From Opitutaceae bacterium (GTDB lineage: Bacteria; Verrucomicrobiota; Verrucomicrobiia; Opitutales; Opitutaceae): 49,838 nucleotides of DNA. Shown here piece by piece: positions 8,063 through 17,011 of this stretch (positions are counted from its first letter, which is position 1; each line of letters starts with the position of its first letter). Made by a program: the position numbers and the translations under genes. The stretch is from assembly GCA_019455245.1 (NCBI GenBank), contig JACFMR010000002.1, forward strand, positions 220,871 through 270,708, read 5' to 3'. Under the pieces are notes generated by a model that saw only the letters and a list, made by a program, of their open reading frames with translations, ran no database searches and was not told where the DNA came from.

Positions 8063-10011
8063 CAGTCAGCCGGCATGTGTTGCGCCAGGAACGCCTCGAT
8101 GCGGTTGAACAGCTCGATGCGGTTCTTGTAATTATAAATGCCGTGCGGCTCGTTGTATTTGATCAGGGCCTCGTAGGATTTGCCGGACCGATCGAGGGCT
8201 TTCATCAGCGCATTCGCCTGGTCATACGGCACGGTCGGATCGTCCCGGCCGTGGACGATCAGCAAGGGGGCTTGGATCTTGTCCACCAGGTTCACGGGTG
8301 AGATGGATTGCAGCATTTCCTTGTCCGCCTTCGGATCGCCGATGCGCTGGGCGTTGAACGCGTAGCTTTCCGGCGACATTTCCGTGGAATGCTTGATGAT
8401 ATCGTTCCAACTCGTCACTCCGGCGATGTTGATGCCGCAGCGGTAGAGTTCGGGCGTGCGGATCAGGCCCATCAGCGCTGAATACCCGCCGAAGCTGCCG
8501 CCCATGATCGCAATGCGCTTGGGGTCGGCGATGCCGCGGCCGATGACCCAGCGGACGGCATCTTCAATGTCCTCCTGCATGCCCGTGCCCACCTGCCGGA
8601 AACCCTTTTCGTAAAATTCCGGGCCATAGCCCGGTGAGCCGCGGTAATTGACCTTGAGCACGGCGTAACCGCGGTTGGCGAGAAATTGCGTCTGCGGATC
8701 GAAGCCGTAGTGATCCCGCACCCACGGCCCGCCGTGCGGGATGACGACCAAGGGCAGTTGTTTCATCTCCTTGCCCTTGGGGACCGTGAGATACCCGTGC
8801 AATTGCAACCCGTCCCGCGCCTTGAAACGCAGCGGGAGCATTTCCGCCATGGCCTCGGGGTCGATCCAGGGACAGGCATCCACGAATTTGCCCAGTTCGT
8901 TTTTCTGCGCGTCGAACAGGTAATACGTCCCGGGATTGCGGGCGGAGTATGAGATGATCAGCATCAACTGCTCATCATCCGTTATGCCCGTGATGTAATT
9001 CAGTGCTCCCGGCAAAACGCGATCCACGGTCTGCTGGATCGATGCCAGCTTCTCATCGAACCACAGCGTGCGGGGCAGCTCGGTGGCATAGCGGATGCCC
9101 AGCAGGCGGCCGTCGGCGGCATGGATCAGGCTGGCCCGGTTGGCCGGGCTGATATCGTACACCTCGTGACCCAGGAGCAGGTCGGCGGTTGCATCCTGTT
9201 CCGGATCGTAAAGGTGGATGGCATAACGGCCGTTTGCCGCCAGCTTGGTCACGTAGAGCCGGGTGCCGTCACCATTGAAACCCAGCACATCACCCTCCCG
9301 CGCGTCCTCGCCCAACCCCTGCAGCACCCGCCATTCCGCCTTTTCGGTCGGTCGGTAGAGTATCCACCGCTTGCCCTGCTTTAGCCTGACGGCCACGCGC
9401 ACCTGTCCGTCGCGATCAGCCAACCAGCCCGCAACGTTGCCGGGGTTGTCGATTTCCCGCGTGAACACCGCGGAGCGTGTGTTCATTTTGATGACGTTGG
9501 GCAGGCGCAGGGCGATCCAGCCCGTGCGGGTGTCGGACGGCCGGTCATATTCCGCCAGCAGCACCTGATCGGTGTTGCCGGTGCGAAAAGCACGAATAAC
9601 ATGCCCCGCCATGATGTACTGGTTGTCCTTGCGGTTAACCCCGTAGGTGCGGGCTGAACCGGTGAGAAACGAGTAGTCCTCCCCGTCGCGATCAATGGCG
9701 ACATAGCCGCTGTATGAACCGATCAACAAACGTTGGGGAGAAATCCAACTGATGCTTTCGATTTTGCCGAAAAGGCTGGCTCCGGCCTTGGGCATATCCA
9801 CGCCCAGCAGGTCCTGCGGATCCTCGATGTTGCGGATGAAAACCCGCTCTTCGCTTTCATATTCCGTCACGTAGGCGACATATTTGCCGTCCCACGCCAG
9901 GGTCATTCGGGAAAAGGCGGCGGGTTGGGCGAATACTTCAACGGGCAGGTGTTCGGCCCGCATGGTCAGGGCGGCCAAGGGGAGAACTGCGGCAAGCAGG
10001 ATTGTACGCAT
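8062..10011 (-). CDS. Secreted S9 family (prolyl oligopeptidase-like) serine peptidase
   Basis: A 649-residue peptidase with an N-terminal signal peptide (residues 1-19, LLAAVLPLAALTMRA), so it is exported to the periplasm or beyond. Residues 20-390 form the beta-propeller region seen in S9 enzymes. Residues 395-649 are the alpha/beta-hydrolase domain. The catalytic triad can be placed: Ser506 in GGSFGGYSAL, Asp591 in VHGRDDPTVP and His623 in NEPHGIYNY; HGGPW (426-430) is the usual oxyanion-side loop. It cleaves peptides or acyl-peptides, as known for the family, but its specificity is not visible. It is followed by the overlapping VOC gene and is divergent from the SIS gene. Confidence 0.93.
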   Translation of the reverse strand: MRTILLAAVLPLAALTMRAEHLPVEVFAQPAAFSRMTLAWDGKYVAYVTEYESEERVFIRNIEDPQDLLGVDMPKAGASLFGKIESISWISPQRLLIGSYSGYVAIDRDGEDYSFLTGSARTYGVNRKDNQYIMAGHVIRAFRTGNTDQVLLAEYDRPSDTRTGWIALRLPNVIKMNTRSAVFTREIDNPGNVAGWLADRDGQVRVAVRLKQGKRWILYRPTEKAEWRVLQGLGEDAREGDVLGFNGDGTRLYVTKLAANGRYAIHLYDPEQDATADLLLGHEVYDISPANRASLIHAADGRLLGIRYATELPRTLWFDEKLASIQQTVDRVLPGALNYITGITDDEQLMLIISYSARNPGTYYLFDAQKNELGKFVDACPWIDPEAMAEMLPLRFKARDGLQLHGYLTVPKGKEMKQLPLVVIPHGGPWVRDHYGFDPQTQFLANRGYAVLKVNYRGSPGYGPEFYEKGFRQVGTGMQEDIEDAVRWVIGRGIADPKRIAIMGGSFGGYSALMGLIRTPELYRCGINIAGVTSWNDIIKHSTEMSPESYAFNAQRIGDPKADKEMLQSISPVNLVDKIQAPLLIVHGRDDPTVPYDQANALMKALDRSGKSYEALIKYNEPHGIYNYKNRIELFNRIEAFLAQHMPAD

Positions 10012-10060
10012 AATATGATGTGGGGTAGGCGTTCACTTTTTACCGCGACTTTCGCACAGG

Positions 10061-10070
10061 GAAAGCTTTC
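10061..10070. promoter_or_regulatory. 10-bp palindrome in the S9/SIS divergent intergenic region
   Basis: GAAAGCTTTC is a perfect palindrome lying 9 bases before the SIS-protein start, in the 68-base gap between two divergent genes. It could be an operator for the glycan operon. It is short enough to be chance, and no second copy was found. Confidence 0.2.
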
Positions 10071-10079
10071 TCTGCCGGC

Positions 10080-10808
10080 ATGAGCCCGCTCGCCGATCAA
10101 TATTACAACAGCGCCCTGCATAAAGTCGCCGCCGCCCGCGAGGCCAACGCCCGTGTGCTGGAGGAATGCGCGGCCCTCATCGGCGCATCGATCGCCGGCG
10201 GCGGCATGCTGCATGTCTTCGGCAGCGGCCACAGCGAGGTCATCGCCCGCGAGATCATCGGCCGCGCCGGCGGGCTCGCCTGCGTGACCGGCATCCTCGA
10301 TCCCACCGGCGGGTTCATCGAGAATCTCGTTGGCTACGGCACCACCCTGGCCGAGCGGCACGACCGCCAGCACGAACTGCGCCCGGGCGAGGTCATCATC
10401 GTCATCTCCAACTCCGGCAAAAACAGCGCCCCGTTGGAAGTCGCGCATTACGCCAAGGCCAAGGGGCTGCATGTCATCGGGCTCACCTCGTTGCAGATGT
10501 CGCAGACCGCGAAGACCGTGCACCCCGCGGGGAAAAACCTGCACGCCGTGGCCGACCATGTGCTCGACAATCTCGGGGTGCCCGGCGACACGCTGATCGA
10601 CATTGGCGACGGCACGTTTTCCGGTCCCACCTCGACGCTCGTCGGCGGCATGCTGCTCAACCTGCTCATGCTCGGGGTTATCGACTGGCTGCGCGCCCAC
10701 GGTCACACGCCGCCGCTCCTGCGCAGCCAGAATCTGCCCGGGGCGATCGAACACAACCGGCTTGTCGGCGAACCCTACAAGCACCGGCTCACCCGGCAGC
10801 TCGCCTGA
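10080..10808 (+). CDS. SIS-domain phosphosugar-binding protein (UPF0309/COG4821 type)
   Basis: A 242-residue cytoplasmic protein with one SIS domain, the fold that binds and isomerises phosphosugars. Visible motifs are GGMLHVFGSGHSEVIAREI (phosphate-binding loop, about 41-59) and EVIIVISNSGKNSAPLEVA (about 103-121). Its length and the C-terminal LIDIGDGTFSGPTSTLVGG resemble UPF0309 proteins rather than MurQ etherases, which are longer. It starts the run SIS, sugar kinase, GH2 glycosidase. This suggests it handles the amino-sugar phosphate made by the kinase, but the reaction is inferred from context only. A 106-base gap before the kinase holds no recognisable terminator. Confidence 0.85.
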   Translation: MSPLADQYYNSALHKVAAAREANARVLEECAALIGASIAGGGMLHVFGSGHSEVIAREIIGRAGGLACVTGILDPTGGFIENLVGYGTTLAERHDRQHELRPGEVIIVISNSGKNSAPLEVAHYAKAKGLHVIGLTSLQMSQTAKTVHPAGKNLHAVADHVLDNLGVPGDTLIDIGDGTFSGPTSTLVGGMLLNLLMLGVIDWLRAHGHTPPLLRSQNLPGAIEHNRLVGEPYKHRLTRQLA

Positions 10809-10914
10809 GCCGTTTCCGCCACCGGCAGGCAGCGGCATGAAACAGAGGCATGACGGGACCGGATAAACGCGTGCATTTTGCGGGCGCAGTGATTTTTGTG
10901 GGCACCATCTTCCG

Positions 10915-11808
10915 ATGAACTTCAAAATCGGCATCGACGGCGGCGGGACCAAGACGGAATTCATCCTCACGGATGCCGCCGGCGTGATTATCGGCCGCCG
11001 ACTCGACCGCGGTTGCAATCCCAGCCTGCTGCCCCCCGATGAGGTTGACCGCATCATCCGCGGCAACCTGCAGGCGCTGCTGGAGGTTTCGCGCGAGCAA
11101 TATCCCGAGGTCGTCGTCACCCACACGCTCATGGGCATGGCCGGCAGCCCGTTGTTTTGGCGCGACTTTGCCGCCAAACTGGAAGGTTGCGGCGCCGTCC
11201 AGACCCACGACGACTCGATCGCCGTGCTCGAGCTCGCCACCGGCGGCGCCCCCGGGCTCGTGTTGCACGCCGGCACGGGTTCCTTCATCGCCGCCCGCGG
11301 TGCCGACGGTACCGCGCACTTCGCCGGCGGGCTCGGTTGGCGCTTCGGCGATCCCGGCAGCGCTTATGATCTCGGTCGCCGTTTGGTGGCCCGCGCGATT
11401 CTCGAGTTGCAAGGTTGGGCCGAGCCTTCGCGCATGGGCCGGACGGTGGTCGATGTCACCGGCTGCCGTGATGCCGCCACCCTCACCCGTCGTTTTTACA
11501 CCGATACCTCCGCGAACACCGCACTGGCCGAATTTGCGCCCCACGTGACCGCCGCGGCCGAGGAGGAGGATTTGGTGGCGGTCAACCTCATCACCCAATC
11601 CGTCACCGAACTGGCGCATCTTGCCCGCAGCGTGATCCAACGGCTCTTTGCCCAGGCCGAGAAACTGCCCGTCGGCCTGAGCGGCGCGATATTGCAGACC
11701 GCCGCCGCCCGCACCGCCCTCACCCAGGCATTGGGCCACCACTGTATCCTCGAGCCGATCACCGACCCTCCGATCGAAGGCATCCGCCGCCTGCTCGCCC
11801 GGCTTTGA
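10915..11808 (+). CDS. BadF/BadG-type ATPase, probable N-acetylglucosamine kinase
   Basis: A 297-residue sugar kinase of the ASKHA fold. The phosphate-1 loop is FKIGIDGGGTKTEFILTD at the N-terminus. The adenosine/phosphate-2 region contains VLHAGTGSFIAAR (about 119-131), followed by GGLGWRFGDPGSAYDLGRR, which is characteristic of eukaryote-like N-acetylglucosamine kinases in the BadF family. It would phosphorylate GlcNAc (or a related hexosamine) at O6 in the cytoplasm. It lies 7 bases upstream of the GH2 mannosidase, which releases a reducing-end sugar, and downstream of a SIS phosphosugar protein, so the three fit one pathway. The exact sugar is not proven. Confidence 0.85.
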   Translation: MNFKIGIDGGGTKTEFILTDAAGVIIGRRLDRGCNPSLLPPDEVDRIIRGNLQALLEVSREQYPEVVVTHTLMGMAGSPLFWRDFAAKLEGCGAVQTHDDSIAVLELATGGAPGLVLHAGTGSFIAARGADGTAHFAGGLGWRFGDPGSAYDLGRRLVARAILELQGWAEPSRMGRTVVDVTGCRDAATLTRRFYTDTSANTALAEFAPHVTAAAEEEDLVAVNLITQSVTELAHLARSVIQRLFAQAEKLPVGLSGAILQTAAARTALTQALGHHCILEPITDPPIEGIRRLLARL

Positions 11809-11815
11809 TTCAAAC

Positions 11816-14317
11816 ATGATCAGTCAATCCCTTGCCTCCGCCGTCTGGCGTTTTCGCGACGCCACCAAAGCCACACCATGGCGCGATGCCATCGTGCCCG
11901 GCTGCGTGCACCGCGATCTGCACCGTCACGGGCTGATACCCGATCCGTTCTTCGGCACCAACGAACTCGACTTGCAGTGGATCGAACAGCGTGACTGGGA
12001 ATACCGCGCGACGTTCAACGTTTCGGCCGCGCTGCTGCAGGAGGAGATCGTTGAGCTCGTGTGTGACGGGCTCGACACGCTCTGCACCATTTATCTCAAT
12101 GGTCGCAAGGTCGCCGCCACCGACAACATGTTCATCACGTGGCGGTGGAATGTGAAACCGTTGCTGAAACGCGGGCGCAACGAGCTGCGTTTTGTCTTTG
12201 CCAGCATTGGTCGCTCGCTGCCGAAAACCCGGCCCGAACACCGGCCCAAGGAGTTCAACGATTCCGTCGGCCGCAGTTCTGTTTTTCGCAAGGAGCAGTG
12301 CCAGTTCGGGTGGGACTGGGGCCCACGCTTCGTCACCGCCGGCATCTGGCGCGACCTGCGCCTCGAAGGTTGGACGGGCAACCGCCTCGACTCCGTCCGT
12401 ATCACGCAGGACCACAGCATCCGCAACCAAGTCACCCTTTCGTTCGCCCCCGAACTCGCGCGCGCCGAACAAAGTGTCACGTATTACGTGACACTGGCCT
12501 TGGGTGAGGCCGTGATTGCGGAGCAGGCGGGCAAGGCCGGCGAGCTGGTTTTGACGGTCAACCAGCCGCAATTGTGGTGGCCCAACGGGCACGGGGCGCA
12601 GCCGCTTTACACGGTGACGGTGATTGCGCGCGCCCGGTCCGGTCGCGCGCTCGGCCCGTGGTCGCGCCGCATCGGCCTGCGCACCGTCGCGCTCGACCGC
12701 TCGAAGGACAAGTGGGGCGAATCATTCCAATTCGTTGTCAACGGCCGTCCGCTTTTCGCCAAGGGGGCCAACTGGATCCCGGCGCACAGTTTCGTTGCCG
12801 GGCTCACACGCGCCGACTACGAGCGCGACCTCGTCTCCGCCGTGCGCGCCAACATGAACATGATGCGCGTGTGGGGCGGCGGCATTTATGAGAGCGAGGC
12901 CTTCTACGACGTATGCGACGAACTCGGGCTCTTGGTTTGGCAGGACTTCACGTTCGCCTGCACGCTCTATCCCGGGGACCGCGAGTTTCTGGCCAGCGTG
13001 AAAACGGAGGCGGAGCACAACATCCGCCGCATCCGCCATCGCGCTTCACTGGCGCTGTGGTGCGGCAACAACGAGATCGAAACGCTCAACTGGGATGCGC
13101 TCAAGGCCGACCGCAAACTGCGCAAAAACTACGAAGCCGTCTTCCACCGGGTGCTCCCGGCCGCCGTCGCAGCGCACGACGGCACCACCGCCTACTGGCC
13201 GACCTCGCCGTATCGCGGGGACAACCGCAGCAACGATTACACGGTAAAGGCGCTCGGCGAGATCAGCGGCGACACGCATTTCTGGGACGTCTGGCATGCG
13301 CGCCATCCGGTGAAGGATTACGAGAAGTGGCATTTCCGTTTCGTGTCGGAGTTCGGCATGCAGAGCTACAGTTCGCCCGCGACCAACGCCACGTTCAGCA
13401 CCGCCGCCGACAACAACGTCTTCGGTCCGGTGATGGAAAACCACCAGAAGAACACCGCCGGCAACCAGATCATTCTCGATTACGTTTCGCGGCTCTACCG
13501 CTTTCCGAAAAATCAGGACGCGCTGATCTACCTGTCGCAGCTCAACCAGGCGCACTGCATGCAGACGGGCGTCGAGCACTACCGCCGCAGCATGCCGCGT
13601 TGCATGGGCGCGCTCTACTGGCAGCTCAACGACTGCTGGCCCGTCGCCTCGTGGAGCTCGATCGAGCACACCGGCCGCTGGAAGGCGCTGCAGCATGTCG
13701 CGCGGCGTTTCTTCGCCCCGGCCCTCGTCAGCGCGCATGTGCCTGGCAGCGAAACCGCCATCATCGGCAACTACCGCCGCACCACCGTGGACAAGGTGCA
13801 TCTTTACACGGTTTACGATCAGCCCGATCCCGCCGAAGGCGTGCTGCTGTGGGACCTCTACCACCTCGACGGCCGCATCCTGCAATCCGGCAAGCAGGAC
13901 GTGCGGCTGCGCTACGGCCGGAGCGAAAAGCAAAAGTCGCTCGACCTTCGCGACGTCCTGCAAGCCCATGGTCGGGACCATGTTTACCTGCGCATCGCGC
14001 TCGAGATTCACGGCCGGCGCGTGAGCGAGGAGACGGTGTTCTTGGCGCCGCCGCGTTTCCTCACTCTGCCGAAAGGTCGGACCGACGTGAAGGTGCGACA
14101 GCTCACGCCGACCCAGGTGCTGCTCACCTTCCGCTCGGAAGTGTTTCAACACCGTTTCGCCTTCGACCTGCCGGGCTTGGAGCACCAATCGAGCGACAAT
14201 TATTTCGAGCTTTATCCGAATGAGCAGAAGGATGCGCTTTTGGAGTTCGCCGAACCCGTCAAGGCCGCGGTGGTGAAGCAGCGTCTCACCTGGCTCTCGC
14301 TGGTGGACACGTATTGA
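11816..14317 (+). CDS. Glycoside hydrolase family 2, beta-mannosidase
   Basis: An 833-residue GH2 enzyme of the usual beta-mannosidase length. Order: jelly-roll sugar-binding domain (about 1-170, with VPGCVHRDLHRHGLIPDPF), immunoglobulin-like domain (about 180-290), TIM barrel (about 300-620) and C-terminal beta domains. Glu420 in LWCGNNEIETLNWD is the expected acid/base, and Glu512 in RFVSEFGMQSYSS the nucleophile; their spacing is normal for GH2. WQLNDCWPVASW is also typical of beta-mannosidases. No signal peptide is present, so it acts in the cytoplasm on imported oligosaccharides, for example mannobiose or Man-beta-1,4-GlcNAc. It follows the sugar kinase after 7 bases. Confidence 0.93.
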   Translation: MISQSLASAVWRFRDATKATPWRDAIVPGCVHRDLHRHGLIPDPFFGTNELDLQWIEQRDWEYRATFNVSAALLQEEIVELVCDGLDTLCTIYLNGRKVAATDNMFITWRWNVKPLLKRGRNELRFVFASIGRSLPKTRPEHRPKEFNDSVGRSSVFRKEQCQFGWDWGPRFVTAGIWRDLRLEGWTGNRLDSVRITQDHSIRNQVTLSFAPELARAEQSVTYYVTLALGEAVIAEQAGKAGELVLTVNQPQLWWPNGHGAQPLYTVTVIARARSGRALGPWSRRIGLRTVALDRSKDKWGESFQFVVNGRPLFAKGANWIPAHSFVAGLTRADYERDLVSAVRANMNMMRVWGGGIYESEAFYDVCDELGLLVWQDFTFACTLYPGDREFLASVKTEAEHNIRRIRHRASLALWCGNNEIETLNWDALKADRKLRKNYEAVFHRVLPAAVAAHDGTTAYWPTSPYRGDNRSNDYTVKALGEISGDTHFWDVWHARHPVKDYEKWHFRFVSEFGMQSYSSPATNATFSTAADNNVFGPVMENHQKNTAGNQIILDYVSRLYRFPKNQDALIYLSQLNQAHCMQTGVEHYRRSMPRCMGALYWQLNDCWPVASWSSIEHTGRWKALQHVARRFFAPALVSAHVPGSETAIIGNYRRTTVDKVHLYTVYDQPDPAEGVLLWDLYHLDGRILQSGKQDVRLRYGRSEKQKSLDLRDVLQAHGRDHVYLRIALEIHGRRVSEETVFLAPPRFLTLPKGRTDVKVRQLTPTQVLLTFRSEVFQHRFAFDLPGLEHQSSDNYFELYPNEQKDALLEFAEPVKAAVVKQRLTWLSLVDTY

Positions 14318-14318
14318 A

Positions 14319-15209
14319 ATGCAGGTTGAGACCGCATCCGCTCCGACATTGCTCGCCGAGGCCGACTGGCTCGCCCGTCGCTCGGCGCACGAAAGGCGGG
14401 TGCGCACGTGGACCGATCCGCATCAGGCGCGGGCGGCGCGGGGCGAGAAACATCCGGTGTATGATTTTCTGTTCAGCTACTACGCGTTCCGGCCGGCCTG
14501 GTTGCGCCGCTGGCATCCGGGACCGGATGTCGTGCTCGCCGGCGAGACGGCGCGGGAATTTCTGCGTTGGCCGGAATATCGCGAGACGGCGGACGGCGTG
14601 ATGCTCGATCCGGCCGCGTGGCCGTCGCACCGGCGCGAGTTTGTGCGTTGGCTGTACGGTTTGCTCACCGCGACGGCGCAGCGGACTCCGTTCTTCGGCT
14701 GTTTCGGCCTGCATGAATGGGCGATGGTTTACCGGCAGACGCCGGACGAGATTCGTCACAACGCGTGGCCGCTGCGCTTTCCGGCGGAGGAGATTGCGCG
14801 CATCGTTGAGGCCGGCCCGGTGACGTGCTCGCATTTCGACGCTTTCCGGTTTTTCACCGCGCCCGCCCGGCCGCTCAACCGGCTCCGGCCGGAACGGGCG
14901 ACCACCGGGCAACTCGAACAGCGCGGCTGTCTGCACGCCAACATGGACCTCTACAAATGGGCGTTCAAACTCGCGCCCTTCACGCCGAGCGAGCTGATCG
15001 CCGACTGTTTCGAACTGGCGCGCGACATCCGCGAGGTGGACATGCGCGCCAGCCCCTACGACCTGCGCGCGCTCGGCTTTGCACCGATCGCGATCGAAGC
15101 GCCCGCCGGCCGGGCCGAATACGAGCGGCACCAACGCACCTTTGCTCAGCGCGGCCAGCCGCCGCGGGCGCGGTTGATCGCGCTTTGTGACCGATTGCTG
15201 GCGGGCTGA
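14319..15209 (+). CDS. Conserved protein of unclear function (sometimes named 3-methyladenine DNA glycosylase)
   Basis: A 296-residue cytoplasmic protein starting one base after the GH2 stop, so it is almost certainly translated from the same mRNA. Distinctive blocks are HPVYDFLFSYYAFRPAWLRR (46-65), FFGCFGLHEWAMVYR (about 124-138), SHFDAFRFFT (about 169-178), CLHANMDLYKWAFKLAPF (about 205-222) and DMRASPYDLRALGF. I recall similar proteins in Actinobacteria and Verrucomicrobiota carrying a 3-methyladenine DNA glycosylase name. I see no helix-hairpin-helix DNA-glycosylase motif that would justify it. A role linked to the glycan operon is possible from its position alone. Confidence 0.75.
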   Translation: MQVETASAPTLLAEADWLARRSAHERRVRTWTDPHQARAARGEKHPVYDFLFSYYAFRPAWLRRWHPGPDVVLAGETAREFLRWPEYRETADGVMLDPAAWPSHRREFVRWLYGLLTATAQRTPFFGCFGLHEWAMVYRQTPDEIRHNAWPLRFPAEEIARIVEAGPVTCSHFDAFRFFTAPARPLNRLRPERATTGQLEQRGCLHANMDLYKWAFKLAPFTPSELIADCFELARDIREVDMRASPYDLRALGFAPIAIEAPAGRAEYERHQRTFAQRGQPPRARLIALCDRLLAG

Positions 15210-15230
15210 GGTCGCGAGTTTCGCCGGGCT

Positions 15231-15743
15231 TTACGGCGGATACGGTCGGCCATCGAGCAATACGCGCTTGATCCCCAGTTGCTGGCCGGGACTCACCGTG
15301 GCCTCGACCACCATCTCGCGGAATTGCGGTTGGCCCATGCCCTCGGGCACAAAGAATTTCTCAATCCCGTAGTCCACCCTGACTTCACCCCGCGCCGCCG
15401 TGGAGTGCACCCGGCCGCGCACCACGATGGCACCGGCCGCGGCCTCCGGTCGGGTCCATGACACGGCTGCCACGGCATGAAAACGTCCGGCCGGTCGCAG
15501 CGTGACCCAGATTTCTCGGCCCAGTGGCACCGTCTGGTACGGGTCGTTCGGCAACGGCACGGTGCCGATGACGTAGGCCAGGATCATGTAATCGCCGCGG
15601 AGCAGGTCGCGCGGATCGACCGGCCGCGTCTCCAGCAAAATGGTCGGCGCGTTGGTGCGAATCCATTCGTGGTAACCGGCCCAACCCAGGAGGACCGCCA
15701 CCTGCAGCGCCACGACCACCGCGAGCCAGCGCAGGCGCGTCAT
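15231..15743 (-). CDS. GDYXXLXY domain membrane-anchored protein
   Basis: A 170-residue protein with one N-terminal membrane segment (residues 5-23, LRWLAVVVALQVAVLLGWA). A periplasmic domain follows, carrying the name-giving motif LLRGDYMILAYVIG (about 48-61). The tail GQQLGIKRVLLDGRPY is typical of the family, whose function is unknown. I start at ATG 15743, where it overlaps the DUF2157 stop by four bases. A frame open to 16511 exists, but its upstream part is only the other reading of the DUF2157 gene. The two families are commonly encoded side by side, suggesting a membrane complex. Confidence 0.85.
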   Translation of the reverse strand: MTRLRWLAVVVALQVAVLLGWAGYHEWIRTNAPTILLETRPVDPRDLLRGDYMILAYVIGTVPLPNDPYQTVPLGREIWVTLRPAGRFHAVAAVSWTRPEAAAGAIVVRGRVHSTAARGEVRVDYGIEKFFVPEGMGQPQFREMVVEATVSPGQQLGIKRVLLDGRPYPP

Positions 15744-16924
15744 GAGCCGCCTCCCCGCCTGATCGCCGCGAGCAGATCGCGCCGCTTGCGTTCCAAGAAC
15801 CAGCCGATGCCCAGCACCACGATGCCGCTGACGAGATACATCATCCCCTGGTCCAGCATGGAGCTGAAGAAATCGAAATAACGCGTGAAGAGGTTCAACG
15901 CGATGAAAGCGACGCCGAGGTTGACCAGCCAGGGCCGGCCCAACACCAGACCGGCCCGCGCCATGAAGACATTGAGCGCCAGCAGCGTGGCGCTGCTCAA
16001 CCAGGCGCCGGCGATGCGCGCATCCGCACCGAAAAATCCGCCCCAGGCCAGCCAGGCCGGGATCGCTGCGAGCAACAGCCAGGGCGAAATCAGCCGCCAC
16101 GCGTTGAAATCGCGCCGTGCCGCCAACACTGACGCGGCCAGGACCAACGCGATGAACCAAAGCGCCGGTTGAACCGGCAAACCGCCTCCCCCCATACGAC
16201 CGTGATGGAGAAAACCGGCGGCATAAACCGTCGCGCACACGATGGTGACCGACAAGGCCTGCTGCATGGTGGCAAATTTTCGCCAGGCCGCGGGCCAGAA
16301 CGCCGCCGTCCAGTAGAGCGCGAGTGCCACACTGAGCAGCACAAATGGCAGCGCGTGTTCCGATCCGCCGCTGATACCGGAACCCAGGGCCAGCCGACCG
16401 TCGCGGGCCGCCGCTTCGATCGAGAACCAGACATAAGTCGCCAGCAGCAGCACGAAGTACGGCCCGCGGGTGCGCGTGAGCAGCGGCACCGCGGCAATGC
16501 CGGCCAACCAAAGCAGCACGGCATCGCCTGCGCGCCCGTCGAGGTGGTAGATCTGGCTGACCAGCGCGATGCCACTGATGAACAGCGCGCAGCCGATTGT
16601 GAGCAGGGCTTCGCCGACCAGCGGTTTGGCGTTGGGGCCGTTGAGCAGACGCGCGCCGAGGCCGTAAGCGCCGGCGAGCAAGACCGCAAACACGCCGAGC
16701 TTCACCCAGCGGTGGATGTCATCCCAGTTGGCGCTGATGATGAGGGCCAGGCCGACCACGCTCAGCGCGCCGCCGAGCATCGTCACAATCGCGAGAAACC
16801 GGCGGGTCGATGCGCCCTCGTTTTCGGGATGCAGGGCCTCCACCCGCCGCGCCTGCTCCGGTGTCAAAACACCCGCGGCCACCCAGCGCGGGGTTTCTTT
16901 CCGCAAGCGCGACTCGAACGACAT
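15740..16924 (-). CDS. DUF2157 domain multi-pass membrane protein
   Basis: A 394-residue protein. The N-terminal 55 residues are soluble (ESRLRKETPRWVAAGVLTPE and then QARRVEALHP), a typical DUF2157 head. From about residue 45 onward there are around ten to twelve hydrophobic helices, for example AIVTMLGGALSVVGLALIIS and LGVFAVLLAGAYGLGARLL. The end, VLGIGWFLERKRRDLLAAIR, is a cationic tail. It is coupled by an ATGA overlap to the GDYXXLXY gene downstream. The function of both families is unknown. Confidence 0.87.
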   Translation of the reverse strand: MSFESRLRKETPRWVAAGVLTPEQARRVEALHPENEGASTRRFLAIVTMLGGALSVVGLALIISANWDDIHRWVKLGVFAVLLAGAYGLGARLLNGPNAKPLVGEALLTIGCALFISGIALVSQIYHLDGRAGDAVLLWLAGIAAVPLLTRTRGPYFVLLLATYVWFSIEAAARDGRLALGSGISGGSEHALPFVLLSVALALYWTAAFWPAAWRKFATMQQALSVTIVCATVYAAGFLHHGRMGGGGLPVQPALWFIALVLAASVLAARRDFNAWRLISPWLLLAAIPAWLAWGGFFGADARIAGAWLSSATLLALNVFMARAGLVLGRPWLVNLGVAFIALNLFTRYFDFFSSMLDQGMMYLVSGIVVLGIGWFLERKRRDLLAAIRRGGGS

Positions 16925-17011
16925 GGCCGGAGCCTGCGCCGGGAGCCGTGCCGGTGCAAGTTCGCGCCTTGGCCCGGCGTGACGGGTTGCACCGGCGCGT
17001 TCCGCCGGGTT

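Noticed and set aside
15231..16511. A single 426-codon minus-strand ORF that looks like a fusion
   Set aside because: Only its last 170 codons are a real gene (GDYXXLXY). The upstream part is DUF2157 read in a different frame.
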